Shown here: in pieces, positions 1-6,800 of the stretch
How positions within the stretch are numbered: position 1 is the stretch's first letter
Layout: each line of letters opens with the position of its first letter
DNA from: Clostridia bacterium
Lineage (GTDB): Bacteria > Bacillota > Clostridia > Oscillospirales > CAG-272
NCBI GenBank assembly: GCA_900754175.1
Contig: CAAEBS010000141.1
Span: forward strand, 1-12,716
DNA: 12,716 nucleotides
Direction of reading: 5' to 3'
Position numbers and translations under genes: made by a program
The notes under the pieces: generated by a model
Databases searched by the model: none
Told to the model about the DNA's origin: nothing
Seen by the model: the letters and a program-made list of their open reading frames with translations, nothing else

Positions 1-27
1 AGAAAAGTTTTCCCCGCCTCTCTCCCT

Positions 28-879
28 CTATTTTTTGCTGTACGTTTTGGGCGGGTGCCCGTAATAGAGCTTGAACGCACGGCTGAACGCATAGATCGAG
101 GAATAGCCCAGCATTTCGGAAATCTGGGTAATGCTGAAAACCCCCTCGTCGATCAGGAGCCGTGCGGCTTCCATGCGGCGGTTCTGGTAGTATTCAAACA
201 GCGTCCTTGAGGTGATCTTGTTGAACAGGGCGGAAAGGTAGCTGTAATTGTAGTTGAACACCTCTGCCAGATGTTCGAGATTTTTCAGCGTGTAGATGTG
301 GGTGTCAATGTAATTCATCAGCTTCAGACACAAAAGCTCGGCGTCCGAAGTGTTGGGCTGAACGTTTGCTTTTGTAGCGCTGAAATCCCGGATGAGGTAG
401 ACGATGATCTGAAACAGGGTGGAGCGCAACATTTCCTCCGAAAGAAACTCCTTGTTGCTGACCTCGGCAAGAGCGTTTTTGCAAAGCACGGAAATGCGGT
501 TGTCCTGAATGACCCGGCAGGTGGGGAAAATGAAATCGTTTTCAATCATTTTCAGCTTGCCGTGAAGCTCTTCCATGGTGGTGTTGAAAGAAATGAAGTC
601 AAACTTCATCGGACTTTCCTTGTCGGATTCGATCTCGTGGAAGTCCCCGGGGAAGGACAGATAGATATCCCCTTGGCTGACGGCGGTGGGAACGTCGTTG
701 GTCCGGACAATCCCTTTTCCGCCGGTGATGATAGTCAGCTCGAAAAGCTCGCACTGAACGTGTTTTTCCACCAGCGTTTTTTCGGTGCAGTACATTCTGC
801 CGACCTGATACAGCGAAATGTCTCCGAGAACGAGAGGGTCCAGGAGAAAATTGCGCTCGATATGATATTTGGGGTCCAT
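28..879 (-). CDS. AraC-family transcriptional regulator
   Basis: This 283-residue protein has the usual two-part build of AraC/XylS regulators. Residues about 10-150 look like a cupin-type ligand-binding domain, with a characteristic stretch GDIYLSFPGDFHEI near 70-83. Residues about 185-283 form the double helix-turn-helix DNA-binding domain, and the second helix-turn-helix carries the family signature GYSSIYAFSRAFKLYYGHPP (about 258-277). I chose the ATG at 879 over an in-frame GTG at 888, because the purine-rich AGGTGAG lies directly before the ATG, whereas the GTG overlaps it. The gene faces away from the surface-protein operon and has its own strong promoter. By family precedent it would sense a sugar-like ligand in the cytoplasm and activate the divergent operon; that target is inferred from position only. 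No clear terminator is seen in the 27 bases after its stop. Confidence 0.93.
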   Translation of the reverse strand: MDPKYHIERNFLLDPLVLGDISLYQVGRMYCTEKTLVEKHVQCELFELTIITGGKGIVRTNDVPTAVSQGDIYLSFPGDFHEIESDKESPMKFDFISFNTTMEELHGKLKMIENDFIFPTCRVIQDNRISVLCKNALAEVSNKEFLSEEMLRSTLFQIIVYLIRDFSATKANVQPNTSDAELLCLKLMNYIDTHIYTLKNLEHLAEVFNYNYSYLSALFNKITSRTLFEYYQNRRMEAARLLIDEGVFSITQISEMLGYSSIYAFSRAFKLYYGHPPKTYSKK

Positions 880-911
880 AGCTCTCACCTCGCCTTTTTA
901 TATCCGATTTC

Positions 912-940
912 ATTATATCACGGTGGATGTGAAATGTCAA
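912..940 (-). promoter_or_regulatory. Consensus sigma-A promoter of the AraC-family gene
   Basis: Read on the minus strand, TTGACA (940-935) and TATAAT (917-912) are both perfect hexamers with a 17-bp spacer. The -10 is preceded by TGA, which makes it an extended -10 as well. Transcription should begin near 905, giving a leader of about 25 nt before the ATG at 879. Such a strong promoter is unusual for a regulator gene and suggests either constant expression or repression by a factor bound nearby. Confidence 0.85.
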
Positions 941-977
941 TCTAAAAATATGTTAAATTATTGCCAACAAAATGGTA

Positions 978-1006
978 TTTACAAAAAAGCGGAAAAGGTG
1001 TAGAAT
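978..1006 (+). promoter_or_regulatory. Sigma-A promoter of the surface-protein operon
   Basis: TTTACA (978-983) and TAGAAT (1001-1006) are separated by exactly 17 bp, each one or two mismatches from consensus. The upstream DNA (940-977) is AT-rich. The start site would be near 1013. This is the only good promoter found ahead of the seven-gene operon, and its weaker match than the divergent promoter fits a promoter that needs activation by the AraC-family protein (inference). Confidence 0.65.
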
Positions 1007-1024
1007 TGTGATAGAAAATCACAA
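1006..1024. promoter_or_regulatory. 19-bp palindrome at the operon start site, possible operator
   Basis: TTGTGAT (1006-1012) and ATCACAA (1018-1024) are perfect inverted repeats around AGAAA. The element begins at the last base of the -10 hexamer and covers the predicted start site. As DNA it could be a repressor operator; as RNA its 3' part would lie at the extreme 5' end of the transcript. It resembles a CRP site, but the TGTGA and TCACA half-sites are 7 bp apart rather than 6. Confidence 0.45.
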
Positions 1025-1236
1025 ATTGAAAGGAGAGTACAGAAAAATTTTACTGCATTTACAATAATACACTAAATTTAAAGGCAAATTCACCCCCAAA
1101 AGCAAAATCCACCTCATTTGGAAAATGTTAAAATTGTACGCCCATAAAAAGGCGTATGCGTTCCCGCCTCCGACGGGAGGAAAAATGTTTTATTTTGGCA
1201 AAGGCAAAACAAAAAATAAATTTTCAGGAGGGTATC
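1013..1236 (+). promoter_or_regulatory. Long 5' leader with two hairpin regions
   Basis: The predicted leader of about 224 nt contains no confident gene. Its first half is AT-rich and looks unstructured. Near the 3' end, TACGCC (1137-1142) can pair with GGCGTA (1151-1156). Just after it, TCCCG (1162-1166) can pair with CGGGA (1174-1178), or alternatively CCTCC (1167-1171) with GGAGG (1176-1180); these last two pairings exclude each other. The second would hide a GGAGG that stands before an ATG at 1185. No U-run follows, so it is not an obvious terminator. I do not recognise a known riboswitch class. Confidence 0.4.
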
Positions 1237-2739
1237 ATGAAAGTAAGAAAAAAGTCAACACGTTTTATCGCATTGGGTCTGGTCGTGCTTCAGGTGCTGC
1301 TTGCCATTGGCTGTGTGTCGGCGTATGCCGATGACGGTGTGGTGGCGAGAAGTTACGACATTTACCGGACCGACGCAAGCAAGATGACGCTTGACGCAAA
1401 GGTGGGCGCAGACGAACCCTGGGACAAGGTGCCGTGGAGCGAACAGCTTCAGGAGTACACCCGGAACAAGAGCGCAGATCTGACCGGCTTTACCTTTTCG
1501 GAAAACCCCGGTCACTTCAAGGCACTGTGGGCAAGCGACGCTCTCGGCTCCTACCTGTATTTTCTGATCGAGCTTGACGACCCGGACGGAGAGTATTCGG
1601 GCAAGGGCGACTGGGCGAGCGACGTTTTCCAGGTCTTTGTGGATGAAACGGGCACGGCTACCGGAGCGATCGAGGCGAACGGCACGGTTGCACGCCGGAC
1701 GGCAAGCCAGCACAACAAGCCGAGCGACAAGATCCAGAAGGTCAGCAACTGGTTTGAGTATTTTGTGGCAAGAGATGGCAAAACCGTCACGATCGAGGGC
1801 AAGTACATCTTCACCGATACGCAGTATGCAAAGGCAGACGGCGTATTGGGAATCGACGTGTTTTCACAGCGCAGCAACGGTTCGACGTTTGTCAACCAGC
1901 TTACCTGGAGTACCTACGGTTCCGCAAGCAATGCGACAAAGCTTGGACGTGGCGTCCTGAAGAACGGCTATGCGGTCGATCTCGGAAACGAGGTGGACGA
2001 GACGGCTGATGTGGTGTATTACAGCAACGGCGTTGCCGTGGCAAGCACCGCCAAGGGAGCGGACGGAAAGGTTACGCTTCCCGCAGAGGCATCCGGCTCC
2101 CGTGTCGCCGCATGGAAAAACCGTGGCGATAACAAGCTCTATGCGCCGGGCAGTGCATTTGAAGTAGGCGGAGCACAGGTGAAATTTGACGCCGTGTTCC
2201 TGAACCTTACGCTCCAGAGCGGCGCAAGCGTCCGGCTGTCGGGCGATGCGGCTCTGAAATTTGAAGGATTGGTTTCCGAGTTTGCAACGGTAAAGGATTA
2301 CCTGAGTAAAACCGGTATCGTGATCGTAGAGACCCGACTGCTCAATGACGAGATGATTGCCAAGGGCGTTACGCCTGCGGCACTGACGGCGGCGGGAATC
2401 GAATTTACCAAAGCGGAAGCGGATTCCGCCGCAACCTTTGAGGGAACGCTGGACGGTATTACCGACACCGAGCTTCTGTATTCCGCCATTCCGTATGCGG
2501 TCGTGAAGATGGGCGACGGTTCGACGGTGGAGTTTGGCGGCGAGTATGCGCCCGAAAACAACGCAAGATCGGTTGCGGCTGTTTCGACGGCGGCATATCA
2601 GGACAGAGTAATGATCAAGGCGTCGGAATATAAGTTCCGTGCCAACAAGGACTTTGGCGTGCCGAATTTTGAAGCGCTCTCTTACAGCCCCTATACCATG
2701 GAACAGCTTGCGTTGCTGAAAGGCTTTGCAAAAATTTAA
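1237..2739 (+). CDS. Secreted CBM9-like domain protein with clostridial C-terminal module
   Basis: The 500-residue product starts with a Sec signal peptide: basic KVRKK, a hydrophobic core at residues 10-29, and a likely signal peptidase I site after AYA (29-31). Residues about 40-245 match the CBM9-like fold of xylanase-type carbohydrate-binding modules: a WDKVPWS segment at 62-68, FKALW at 94-98, YLYFLIELDDPDGEY at 106-120 and DVFQVFVDET at 129-138. Residues about 255-325 resemble a short InlB-type repeat (VAAWK, then LYAPGSAFEV). Residues about 326-460 are a module shared with the next gene, with GASVRL, AIPYAVVKMGDG and ARSVAAV. A role in binding carbohydrate outside the cell is likely from the family, but the ligand is unknown and no catalytic domain is visible. 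The ATG at 1237 follows AGGAGGG (1226-1232) closely; an upstream in-frame start at 1156 would put 27 unlikely residues before the signal peptide. It is the first gene of the operon. Confidence 0.85.
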   Translation: MKVRKKSTRFIALGLVVLQVLLAIGCVSAYADDGVVARSYDIYRTDASKMTLDAKVGADEPWDKVPWSEQLQEYTRNKSADLTGFTFSENPGHFKALWASDALGSYLYFLIELDDPDGEYSGKGDWASDVFQVFVDETGTATGAIEANGTVARRTASQHNKPSDKIQKVSNWFEYFVARDGKTVTIEGKYIFTDTQYAKADGVLGIDVFSQRSNGSTFVNQLTWSTYGSASNATKLGRGVLKNGYAVDLGNEVDETADVVYYSNGVAVASTAKGADGKVTLPAEASGSRVAAWKNRGDNKLYAPGSAFEVGGAQVKFDAVFLNLTLQSGASVRLSGDAALKFEGLVSEFATVKDYLSKTGIVIVETRLLNDEMIAKGVTPAALTAAGIEFTKAEADSAATFEGTLDGITDTELLYSAIPYAVVKMGDGSTVEFGGEYAPENNARSVAAVSTAAYQDRVMIKASEYKFRANKDFGVPNFEALSYSPYTMEQLALLKGFAKI

Positions 2740-2757
2740 AGAAAAGGGAGACAGAAC

Positions 2758-4854
2758 ATGAGAAAAAATGTACGAAAGGTCATTGCCTTTACCCTGGTGC
2801 TTCTTCAACTTGCTCTTGTCGTATGCGTGATTCCGGTGGGAGCGCTTGCCGGAGAGAATGGAAAAAAGCTTTCCTATAATATTTTCCGTACCCGGCAGGA
2901 GCTTACGCTGGACGGAGTGATGGACGAAAACGAGGGGTGGAAAAATGTTCCGTGGAGCGAAAGCTTCGTATCCTATTCGATAGGCGATTCTTCGTTTGTG
3001 ATGCCGGCGATCCCCGGGCGGTTCAAAATGCTCTGGTATTCGGATGCGGAGGGGGATGCTACCCCGACGAAGGCGTATCTGTATTACTTTTTGGAGATTG
3101 AGGACCCCGACGGGGAGTATACCGGAGATTCCAGCGCTGTCAAGTGGAATTACGACCAGTTTGAGTTCAGCGTGGACGAAAACAATTCCAACAGCCCGGT
3201 TACGGCGCAGAACGTACAGCTGGAAGCCAAGGATTATGTCAGACACCCGCACACAAGCTCCTATAATTTTATCCGCAGAGAGGGAACCCACGTTTACGTG
3301 GAGGGTTATTATATCTTCAGTACCCTCAGCAATGCGGTATCCGGTAAAAAAATCGGAATCGACTTTCAGCTCCAGTACGGAAAGATGAACGGTTACAGCG
3401 CACAGCTTTCCTGGAATGCCGGCGGTCTGCCCAGAGGCAATACCACAAAGCTTGGCGCAGGAATTCTGAAAGCGGACTATGCCGATGACGCCGACCGCAA
3501 GACGTCGCATAACGGATACAGCTATCCGGTCTATAAAGCCGACGCCCCGATCACGATCGACGGAGCGGTAAGCTCGGGCGAAGCATGGGACAATATCCCG
3601 TGGTCGCAGAACATGAATACGTTGCAGAACCCGAGAAATTATGGCTATTTCGGCTCTTTCAAGGCAATGTGGTATACGTCCGGTTCCTCGGCATATCTCT
3701 ACTTCCTGATTGACGTAAACGACCCGGACGGAACCTATAACGCCATAAACGGCGGCGACTGGCAGAGCGACGTTTTTCAGGTAATGGTGGATGAGACCGG
3801 CGACGCATACGGAAACGTGGGCGCAGAAAATTCCGACCTTACCCGCAGAACCGGCTCGCAACAGCTTTCCAACGACGCAAGCGGAACCAGAAAAGCAGGC
3901 AATTTCTTTGAATACTGCGTCAAGCGCACCGAGGGCGATCCGATGGTCAGAATTGAGGGCGTATATACCTTCTGCAGACCGGGTCTTGCCGTTGCGGGAA
4001 ACACGGTAGGTGCTGACGTTGTGATCCAGTATGCCCAGAACGGTACTTACGGTCTGACACAGGCATCATGGAACGCAAACCGTGAAAATCCCGGATTCCA
4101 TGCGGATACGTTCGGCGATTTCATCCTGCAGGAAGGCTCTGTTTCCGACAGACGTGCGGTCAGCGTGTATGACGGAAACGTGATCGTGGACTCCGCCGAC
4201 GTGACCGGCAAGGATTCCTATACGCTTCCCACCTATACGCCTGCGGCTGGACAGCTTGTCGGCTGGAAGGGTGCCGAGGGGCTTTACAAAGCCGGCACAT
4301 CCTACGCCGTGAGCGGAAATGCGGATCTCAACGCCGCAAAGATTGATATCACTACCCGTGCCGGAGCGGAAGTCAGACTGCTGGATCCCACCGGACTGCG
4401 GTTCCTCACCGACATCGGCAAGGAAGGCTATGACGCACTCGGCAACGCCGTATTGGCAACCGGAACGCTGATTCTGCCTACCGATCTGCTGAACGACGGC
4501 GAGCTGACCCTGGAAGCCCTGGCGCAAAAGGGCGCTGTGGACGGCAAGGATTATCTGAACGTCGTCAACGACGGCTGGATGAACGCCGCCACTGCCGCTA
4601 CAGACGGACTTTACACCTTCAGCGGTGCGATCGTGGGGATCAAAACGGCAAACTATACACGCAAGTTCTCGGCGGTCGGCTACGTTACGATTGCCTATGC
4701 GGACGGAACGACGGCAACCTTCTACGGCGGTTATCTTGCCGGCAACGCACGGAGCGTAAGGGTTGTGGCGGAATCGGCGCTTGCGGACGAGGCGGCAAAT
4801 CCCGGAACCTATACCGAAGCACAGCTGGCAGTTCTCAGAAGCTATGTGGATTGA
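2758..4854 (+). CDS. Secreted protein with two tandem CBM9-like domains
   Basis: This 698-residue protein is an enlarged relative of the preceding one. A signal peptide covers residues 1-31, with likely cleavage after GALA. Two CBM9-like domains follow, at about 40-240 and 255-460. The repeats share WxNxPWS (61-66 and 277-283), FKxxW (89-93 and 301-305), YLYxFLxxxDPDGxY (107-121 and 313-327) and a VDE triplet (139-141 and 344-346). Residues about 462-530 form an InlB-like repeat (LVGWKGAEGLYKAGTSYAV), and about 533-680 the same C-terminal module as in the first protein, with AGAEVRLLDPTGLRFL, GTLILPTDLLND, FYGGY and ARSVRVV. The second CBM9-like copy is closer to the single copy upstream than the first is, which suggests duplication followed by fusion. 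There is no LPXTG sorting motif or C-terminal membrane segment, so how it stays at the surface is unclear. The start follows GGGAG (2746-2750), 18 bases after the previous stop. Confidence 0.86.
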   Translation: MRKNVRKVIAFTLVLLQLALVVCVIPVGALAGENGKKLSYNIFRTRQELTLDGVMDENEGWKNVPWSESFVSYSIGDSSFVMPAIPGRFKMLWYSDAEGDATPTKAYLYYFLEIEDPDGEYTGDSSAVKWNYDQFEFSVDENNSNSPVTAQNVQLEAKDYVRHPHTSSYNFIRREGTHVYVEGYYIFSTLSNAVSGKKIGIDFQLQYGKMNGYSAQLSWNAGGLPRGNTTKLGAGILKADYADDADRKTSHNGYSYPVYKADAPITIDGAVSSGEAWDNIPWSQNMNTLQNPRNYGYFGSFKAMWYTSGSSAYLYFLIDVNDPDGTYNAINGGDWQSDVFQVMVDETGDAYGNVGAENSDLTRRTGSQQLSNDASGTRKAGNFFEYCVKRTEGDPMVRIEGVYTFCRPGLAVAGNTVGADVVIQYAQNGTYGLTQASWNANRENPGFHADTFGDFILQEGSVSDRRAVSVYDGNVIVDSADVTGKDSYTLPTYTPAAGQLVGWKGAEGLYKAGTSYAVSGNADLNAAKIDITTRAGAEVRLLDPTGLRFLTDIGKEGYDALGNAVLATGTLILPTDLLNDGELTLEALAQKGAVDGKDYLNVVNDGWMNAATAATDGLYTFSGAIVGIKTANYTRKFSAVGYVTIAYADGTTATFYGGYLAGNARSVRVVAESALADEAANPGTYTEAQLAVLRSYVD

Positions 4855-4867
4855 GGAGGAGTTTCAG

Positions 4868-4993
4868 ATGAAAGAAAAATATCAGACCCCGACAGCGGTG
4901 CCGGTGGCACTGTCTTCCCTGGATATCATAACCGCCTCCGCCGGTCTCTATGGCGGCGAAGAGGGCGACTGTTACGGTTATGACATATTTTAA
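4868..4993 (+). CDS. 41-residue peptide with DIITAS motif
   Basis: A short but well-framed gene: GAGGAGG ends 7 bases before the ATG, and it lies 13 bases after the previous stop and 31 bases before the next gene. The product begins MKEKYQTPTAVPVALSS, continues LDIITASAG, and ends in a glycine-, acid- and tyrosine-rich tail (LYGGEEGDCYGYDIF) with a single cysteine. I recognise the layout (basic start, Y-x-x-P, an acidic D-[VI]-I-T-x-S motif, then a Gly/Asp-rich tail) from many unannotated small peptides in gut Clostridia, but know no assigned function. It has no signal peptide or hydrophobic helix. The part before SAG could act as a leader and the tail as a core, as in modified or exported peptides, but no modification enzyme or dedicated exporter is in the window. 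Real as a gene with good confidence; function unknown. Confidence 0.7.
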   Translation: MKEKYQTPTAVPVALSSLDIITASAGLYGGEEGDCYGYDIF

Positions 4994-5024
4994 AGAAGAT
5001 CACGAGAAAAGGAGAACTTCGGAT

Positions 5025-5228
5025 ATGCGTAAATTTTCGATAATATTTCTGGCACTTCTGATGTGTCTGTTTGCGTTTGCTTCCTGCGGCAAGGACGACA
5101 AGGATGACGGCAAGGACACCACGGGCGATACCGTAGTTACCACGGCGGCGCCCGACACAGGCAAACCCTCCGACAATACCGAACCGGGCGCACAGGAGCC
5201 CGGTATGGAGTGGTCGAAGCGGTATTGA
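5025..5228 (+). CDS. Small lipoprotein of 67 residues, tether only
   Basis: The product has a lipoprotein signal peptide (MRKFSIIFLALLMCLFAF) ending in a lipobox A-S-C with the lipid-acceptor cysteine at residue 21. About 46 residues follow, rich in Asp, Lys, Thr, Pro and Gly, with TTAAPDTGKPSDN, ending EWSKRY. No folded domain is visible. The tether resembles those of the two lipoproteins downstream, so it could be a truncated copy of such a gene that has lost its domain, or a true mini-lipoprotein. It has its own ribosome site (AGGAG, 5010-5014) and an intact frame, which favours expression. The start at 5025 is chosen because it begins directly with the signal peptide. The -3 lipobox residue is Phe rather than the usual Leu. 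Confidence 0.65.
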   Translation: MRKFSIIFLALLMCLFAFASCGKDDKDDGKDTTGDTVVTTAAPDTGKPSDNTEPGAQEPGMEWSKRY

Positions 5229-5233
5229 GGATA

Positions 5234-5287
5234 TCCGGTCACGACCGGAACGGTTTATTTTGCAGTCGGCGCTTTGCCGCCGACTGC
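5234..5287 (+). promoter_or_regulatory. Two intercistronic hairpins before the binding-protein gene
   Basis: The first hairpin pairs TCCGGT (5234-5239) with ACCGGA (5244-5249) and is followed by a T-rich stretch (ACGGTTTATTTT). The second is a perfect 10-bp stem, GCAGTCGGCG (5262-5271) with CGCCGACTGC (5278-5287), loop CTTTGC, with no U-run after it. The ribosome site AAGGAGG (5296-5302) starts 9 bases downstream. They could form a weak terminator followed by a 5' stabiliser, giving the binding protein a different expression level from the genes before it; that role is inference. Confidence 0.55.
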
Positions 5288-5306
5288 GGCGCAATAAGGA
5301 GGTTTT

Positions 5307-6779
5307 ATGAAAAAGATATTAAGCGGAACCCTTGCGGTGCTGATGCTTTTCAGCTGTTTTATCCTTTCGTCCTGTAAGAAGAAAAAGGGTGGAGAAGAGG
5401 ACGAAAGCCAGCCTACCGTTACCACGCAGGACCCCGGCTCGGATGAGGGCGCCGTATTTACGGTTCCCGAGGATCTGAACTATGGAAACCGGGATTTTAC
5501 CATTCTGTCCTACAACTGCCAGGCGCCCGAATTCGGCGACACCGAGGGCGACATGGGCGACGTTGTGAACTATGCGCTGGTACAGCGTGACAAATTCACC
5601 GAGGGACGCCTGGGCGTCAAGATCGTGGTGAAGAGCCGCAACGGACAGTTTTACGATATGAACGATTATGCCGACCACATCGTTTCCAGCATCCTGGGCG
5701 GAGAAAAAGCATACGACATGATAGGCTCGTACAGCCTGGTGCCGACCACGCTGATGGTAAGAGGATTTCTCCAGGATCTGAACGACACCAAGTATCTGGA
5801 CTTCTCCAAGAACTGGTGGGCAAGCTTCGTATACAACACCTGCACCCTCAACAACAGAACCTACTTCATGACCGGCGATATTTCCACGAACCTGCTGTAT
5901 TTCATGCAGGTGGTGGCGTTCAACTCCAGACTGCTGAACGAAAACAACATCCGGGAAGAGGATCTTTACGCCATGGTGGACAACGGCGAGTGGACGCTTG
6001 ACCGTTTCTTTGAGGTGGCGTCGAACATTTCCGCACCGGACGGCGAGGGCAACTGGACGGCAAACGCTTTCTACTCGGTGGGAATGTCCAACGCCAATAT
6101 GCTGGACAGCTTCTACATCGCAACCGGTATGCACCTCTTTGAGATCGAAAACGACAATCTCACCGTATCTGCCAACACCACATCTGACAAGGTACTCAAC
6201 CTTTACGACAAGGTTTACAGAAGCATTTACACCGATCATATCGTCAACGATCCGACCAACAAGCCCACGTTTGCGGAGGGCAAGGAATTGTTCAGCATCA
6301 TGACGGTCATCGACCTGAGAACCACGCTGGCTTCCACCACCTTCAAGGATCCCGTCGGCGTGCTTCCGTTCCCGAAATATGACGAGGCGGATTCTTACCG
6401 GACGCTGATCGGTTCGCCGCACACGCAGTATTATATTCCGATCGACGCAAAGGACATCGACGCTTCGTCCGCTGTCATGGAAACGCAGGCGTATGCAAGC
6501 TACCAGTACGTAACTCCCGAGGTCTACTACAACGTAATGAAGGTCCGGTACAGCAAGGACTCCAATTCGTCGAGAATGTTCGACATCATCCGCTCCGGCT
6601 CCACGACCGAGCTTGGCATCCTCAGCTATGCGCTGTTTCAGGGCGGTGCCGAGCCTGCCTCCATGTTCCGGAACGCCATTCTGCTTCAGCTTACCAACTG
6701 GACCTCAAACTTCAGAGGAAAATTTGAAACCGGTATGAAAGGCGTTGTGGGTACCCTGAATGATTATTATCATTCGTAA
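5307..6779 (+). CDS. Extracellular solute-binding lipoprotein, ABC type
   Basis: A 490-residue lipoprotein: signal peptide 1-22 ending in the lipobox LSSC, lipid-acceptor Cys23, then a Lys/Glu/Asp-rich tether to about residue 50. The rest has the features of the large sugar-type (family 1-like) ABC solute-binding proteins: a first beta strand NRDFTILSYN (61-70), LVQRDKFTEGRLGVKI (91-106), AYDMIGSYSLVPTTL (135-149), and the GEWTLDRFFEVASN segment (227-240) typical of the lobe-crossing region. Its length fits the clostridial branch of this family. It would capture a ligand outside the membrane and hand it to a permease, but no permease or ATPase gene is in the window. The operon context suggests a carbohydrate-containing ligand; the sequence does not show which one. 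The start follows AAGGAGG with ideal spacing. Confidence 0.85.
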   Translation: MKKILSGTLAVLMLFSCFILSSCKKKKGGEEDESQPTVTTQDPGSDEGAVFTVPEDLNYGNRDFTILSYNCQAPEFGDTEGDMGDVVNYALVQRDKFTEGRLGVKIVVKSRNGQFYDMNDYADHIVSSILGGEKAYDMIGSYSLVPTTLMVRGFLQDLNDTKYLDFSKNWWASFVYNTCTLNNRTYFMTGDISTNLLYFMQVVAFNSRLLNENNIREEDLYAMVDNGEWTLDRFFEVASNISAPDGEGNWTANAFYSVGMSNANMLDSFYIATGMHLFEIENDNLTVSANTTSDKVLNLYDKVYRSIYTDHIVNDPTNKPTFAEGKELFSIMTVIDLRTTLASTTFKDPVGVLPFPKYDEADSYRTLIGSPHTQYYIPIDAKDIDASSAVMETQAYASYQYVTPEVYYNVMKVRYSKDSNSSRMFDIIRSGSTTELGILSYALFQGGAEPASMFRNAILLQLTNWTSNFRGKFETGMKGVVGTLNDYYHS

Positions 6780-6800
6780 TTTCCGGAGGGATTGCATATC

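Noticed and set aside
1..27. Terminator for the AraC-family gene
   Set aside because: Only purine-rich sequence follows the stop on the minus strand; no stem with a U-run is seen before the window ends.
271..945. Plus-strand open frame opposite the AraC-family gene
   Set aside because: The minus-strand product has the clear double helix-turn-helix; this frame is its antisense shadow.
1007..1023. CRP-like site TGTGA...TCACA at the operon start
   Set aside because: The half-sites are 7 bp apart instead of 6, and classical cAMP-CRP control is not expected in Clostridia; kept only as an unassigned palindrome.
1864..3861. Long open frame on the minus strand (665 codons) under the CBM9-like genes
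   Set aside because: It lies wholly opposite two well-supported genes, has no ribosome site or recognisable domain, and is a usual by-product of codon bias at high GC.
6792..6800. TTG start for the EEP lipoprotein
   Set aside because: It is one base from the GGAGGG ribosome site, too close, whereas the ATG at 6801 has proper spacing and begins the signal peptide.
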